A stretch of DNA of 64,000 nucleotides from Cunninghamia lanceolata (taxonomy: Eukaryota > Streptophyta > Pinopsida > Cupressales > Cupressaceae), in NCBI GenBank assembly GCA_027924645.1, contig BSBN01001150.1, positions 3,657,159 to 3,721,158 on the forward strand, given 5' to 3'. Shown piece by piece: positions 61,386 through 64,000 of the stretch. How positions within the stretch are numbered: the first letter of the stretch is position 1; each line of letters begins with the position of its first letter. The notes under the pieces are model-generated. The model made no database searches. It was not told the DNA's origin and worked only from the letters and a program-made list of their open reading frames with translations. Made by a program: the position numbers and the translations under genes.

Positions 61386-62300
61386 GGGGTAAGTGCACGA
61401 AGATGAGGGACCAAAAAGGGGTCTTAAGATGCCAGTTTTTTTTAAAATTAGGAAAGATTGATGTTGGATGAGAAATTGAAGATAGTTACACTCAAAATTT
61501 GAAGATACAACAAAAACAAGAGTCGTAGTGCTTCGAATCTAGTTTCTAAACTACTATTTTTTTTCAAAAATGGTTGAGATTAAGGGGTTCAAAAGGGGGG
61601 AGCACACAAATTGGTCTTGTTTTTCTCAAAAAAACATAACATAGTGTTTGGTGTGCTCCCCCTAAAATGTTAATTTTTTTTTAGTATTTCAAAAATTACT
61701 TCGGTAATAAATTAGCTAACACCATGTAGTTTATCCCTAATTTTTCTGATATTTTTATCATTAATAATTGATTTTTAACTAATTTTCATCATGGACACAT
61801 CCTAAAAAATAGAAAATTGAGCGTTCTCCCCCCTAAAATTTTTAAAAACTAATCAAAAATCAATTTTTTTTTGTTGAATACATGAAGAATGGAGTCTAGT
61901 TTCTAAAAATATAAGTTATTTGAAATTTTGATGAACGGTTAAAAAAAAGTAAAAAATACTAGACACTAGTTTTTGACAAAAATGGATACACTAACAAAAG
62001 AAATTAAAGATGAAACCCTTAATGTACTCAAAACGTGAAAAACCTTATATGGTTAGATAACTAATAGAGAGCATAAGATTATGGTGGTATTTTTTCAACT
62101 TTTCTTTGGAAAAAGTGCAATCCTGATGGGGAGCATGCTCCAAATTATGTGGATTTTGTTAGAATCTAGAAAAACACGTCCTTGAATGACCTAAACATAG
62201 TCTAAACCTTTAGGTTGGAAGCCCAAGGAAATCCAAGCCTTAGGCTCGGCAATTACCAAGCCTAAGCATAATGCGAGCGCATTATAACACACTTGCGTTA
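61386..62300 (+). repeat. Left arm, copy 2 (same family as 31063)
   Basis: Starts GGGTAAGTGCACGAAGATGA and aligns for about 900 bases with 31063-32020 in the same orientation, ending in the palindromic cluster GCGAGCGCATTATAACACAC. It marks the start of another element of this family that runs out of the window. Only 160 bases separate it from the right end at 61225. Confidence 0.85.
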
Positions 62301-62314
62301 TGCTAAACTAAATT

Positions 62315-64000
62315 ACTCCCTCCCCTCCTCTCTCTTTCTCACCTCTACTTCCATTCTCTCTCTCACTCTCTACTTCCCTCCCCTCCTCTCTCTTTCTCAC
62401 CTCTACTTCCATTCTCTCTCTCACTCTCTACTTCCCTCCCCTTCCTACATCCTACCCTCTCTCTCACTCTCTACTTCCCTCCCCTCTCTACCTCCTACCC
62501 TCTCTCTCACTATCTACTTCCCTCCTCTCTCTACCTCCAACCCTCTCTTTGAGTCTCTACTTCCCTCCCCTCTCTACCTCCTACCTTCTCTCTCATTCTC
62601 TTCTTCCCTCCCCTCTCTACCTCCTACCCTCTCTCTCTCTCCCACTCTCTACTTCGCTCCCCTCTGTACCTCCTACCCTCTCTCTGATTCTCTACTTCCC
62701 TACCCTCTCTACCTCCTACCTTCTCTCTCACTCTCTTCTTCCCTCCCCTCTCTACCTCCTACCCTCTCTCTCACTCTCTACTTCCTCCTCTCTCTACATC
62801 CTACCCTCTCTCTCACTATCTTCTTCCCTCCCCTCTCTACCTCCTACCCTCTCTCACACTCTCTACTTCCCTCCCCTCTTTACCTCCTACCTCCTACCCT
62901 CTCTCTCACTCTCTTCTTCCCTTCTCTCTCTACCTCCTACCCTCTCTCTCACTCTCTACTTCCCTCCCCTCTCTACCTCCTACCCTGTCTCACTCTTCTT
63001 CCCTCCCTTCTCTACCTCATACCTTCTCTCTCACTCTCTTCTTCCCTCCCCTCTCTACCTCCTACGCTCTCTCTCACTCTCTACTTCTCTCCCCCTCTCT
63101 ACCTCCTACCCTCTCTCACTCACTACTTCCCTCCCCTCTCTACCTCCTACCCTCCCTCTCACTCTCTTCTTCCCTCCCCTCTCTACCTCCTACCCTCTCT
63201 CATACTCTATACTTTCCTCCCCTCTCTACCTCCTACACACTCTCTCTCTCTCTCTCTCACTCTCTTCTTTCCTACCCTCTCTACCTCCTACCCTCTCTCT
63301 CACTCTCTACTTCCCTCCCCTCTCTACCTCCTACCTTGGCTCACTCCCTTCTTCGCTCCCTCTCTACCTCCTACCCTCTCTCTGATTCTCTACTTCCCTC
63401 CCCTCTCTACCTCCTACCTTCTCTCTCACTCTCTTCTTCCCCCCCCTCTCTACCTCCTACCTCTCTCTCACTCTCTACTTCTCTCCCCTCTCTACCTCCT
63501 ACACTCTCTCACTCTCTACTTCCCTCCCTCTCTACCTCTTACCCTCTCTCTCACTCTCTTCTTCCCTCCCCTCTCTACCTCTCACCCTCTCTCACTCTCT
63601 ACTTCCCTCCCCTCTCTACCTCCTACCCTCTCTCTCACTCTCTTCTTCCCTCCCCTCTCTACATCCTACCCTCTCTTTAATTCTACACTTCCCTCCCGTC
63701 TCTACCTCATACCTTCTCTCTCACTCTCTTCTTCCCTCCCTTGTCTACCTCCTACCCTCTCTCTCACTCTCTACTTCTCTCCCCTATCTACCTCCTACCC
63801 TCACTCTCTACTTCCCTCCCCTATCTACCTCCTACCCTCTCTCTCACTCTCTTCTTCCCTCCCCTCTCTACGTCCTACCCTCTCTCACTCTCTTCTTCGT
63901 TCCCCTCTCTACCTCCTACACTCTCTACTTCCCTCAACTCTCTATCTCCTACCCTCTATCTCACTCTCTTCTTCCCTCCCCTCTCTACCTCCCACCTTCG
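62315..64000. repeat. Pyrimidine-rich (CT) minisatellite, continues beyond window
   Basis: Imperfect tandem units of roughly 45-50 bases built on CCCTCTCTCTCACTCTCT, then ACTTCCCTCCCCTCTCTACC, then TCCTA. Length and spacing vary by loss or gain of CT pairs. The 278- and 114-codon frames over it (Ser/Leu/Pro/Tyr repeats) are by-products of the repeat, with no other evidence of coding. Confidence 0.93.

Noticed and set aside
62549..63680. 278- and 114-codon open frames
   Set aside because: They lie wholly in the CT minisatellite; the frames stay open only because TAA/TAG/TGA are rare in this repeat.

Overview
The window is AT-rich, repeat-dominated plant nuclear DNA with no intact ordinary gene. 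Plant origin rests on decayed Ty1/copia elements with tRNA-iMet primer sites, a malectin-like/LRR receptor-kinase pseudogene with plant-style exons, decayed PLS-type pentatricopeptide repeats, and fragments of nuclear genes (COG4, eIF2-gamma, cullin-1). Old, heavily mutated LTR elements nested in one another, plus a repeat family I associate with conifers, suggest a gymnosperm. That placement is inference. No rRNA, tRNA gene or CRISPR array was seen.

Layout. 1-4.74 kb: noncoding tract with a Ty3/gypsy-like LTR end. 6.0-7.4 kb: one LTR of a copia-like family (family D). 7.4-19.8 kb: a nest. An old copia element (C) is split into three pieces by a full-length but dead copia element (A, 8500-14257) and by a non-autonomous LTR element on the minus strand (B, 14555-19395, exact 5-bp target duplication). 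22.3-25.5 kb: a receptor-kinase pseudogene on the minus strand that keeps its two ends but has lost the middle. 25.9-26.7 kb: a foldback element. 29.26 kb: a 104-bp TA microsatellite.

31.06-61.23 kb may be one very large, old DNA-transposon-like unit. Its ends are similar inverted sequences (GGGTAAGTGCA... and GGGTGGGTGCA...) flanked by the same 4 bases, TTGT. Clusters of a CACGTTATAAC-type motif lie inside both ends. It holds two decayed multi-exon genes pointing toward each other: a possible transposase-like gene (36.8-40.6 kb, plus) and an unknown coiled-coil-bearing gene (59.5-60.85 kb, minus). The middle is filled by later material: a telomere-like minisatellite, decayed PPR copies with a strong hairpin, a 359-bp tandem array split by a 4.8-kb insertion that carries COG4 and eIF2-gamma fragments, a minus-strand LTR element of family D with a 173-codon unknown ORF, and LTR-like DNA with a duplicated cullin-1 fragment and GC-rich hairpins. 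A second copy of the same left arm starts at 61386 and runs into a pyrimidine-rich minisatellite that continues past the window end.

No genes here appear to work together as a living pathway. The functional logic is that of mobile elements: autonomous copia pol genes, non-autonomous derivatives that keep only ends and priming sites, and elements that carry pieces of host genes. All reading was by eye; family names rest on motif recognition, not on database searches.
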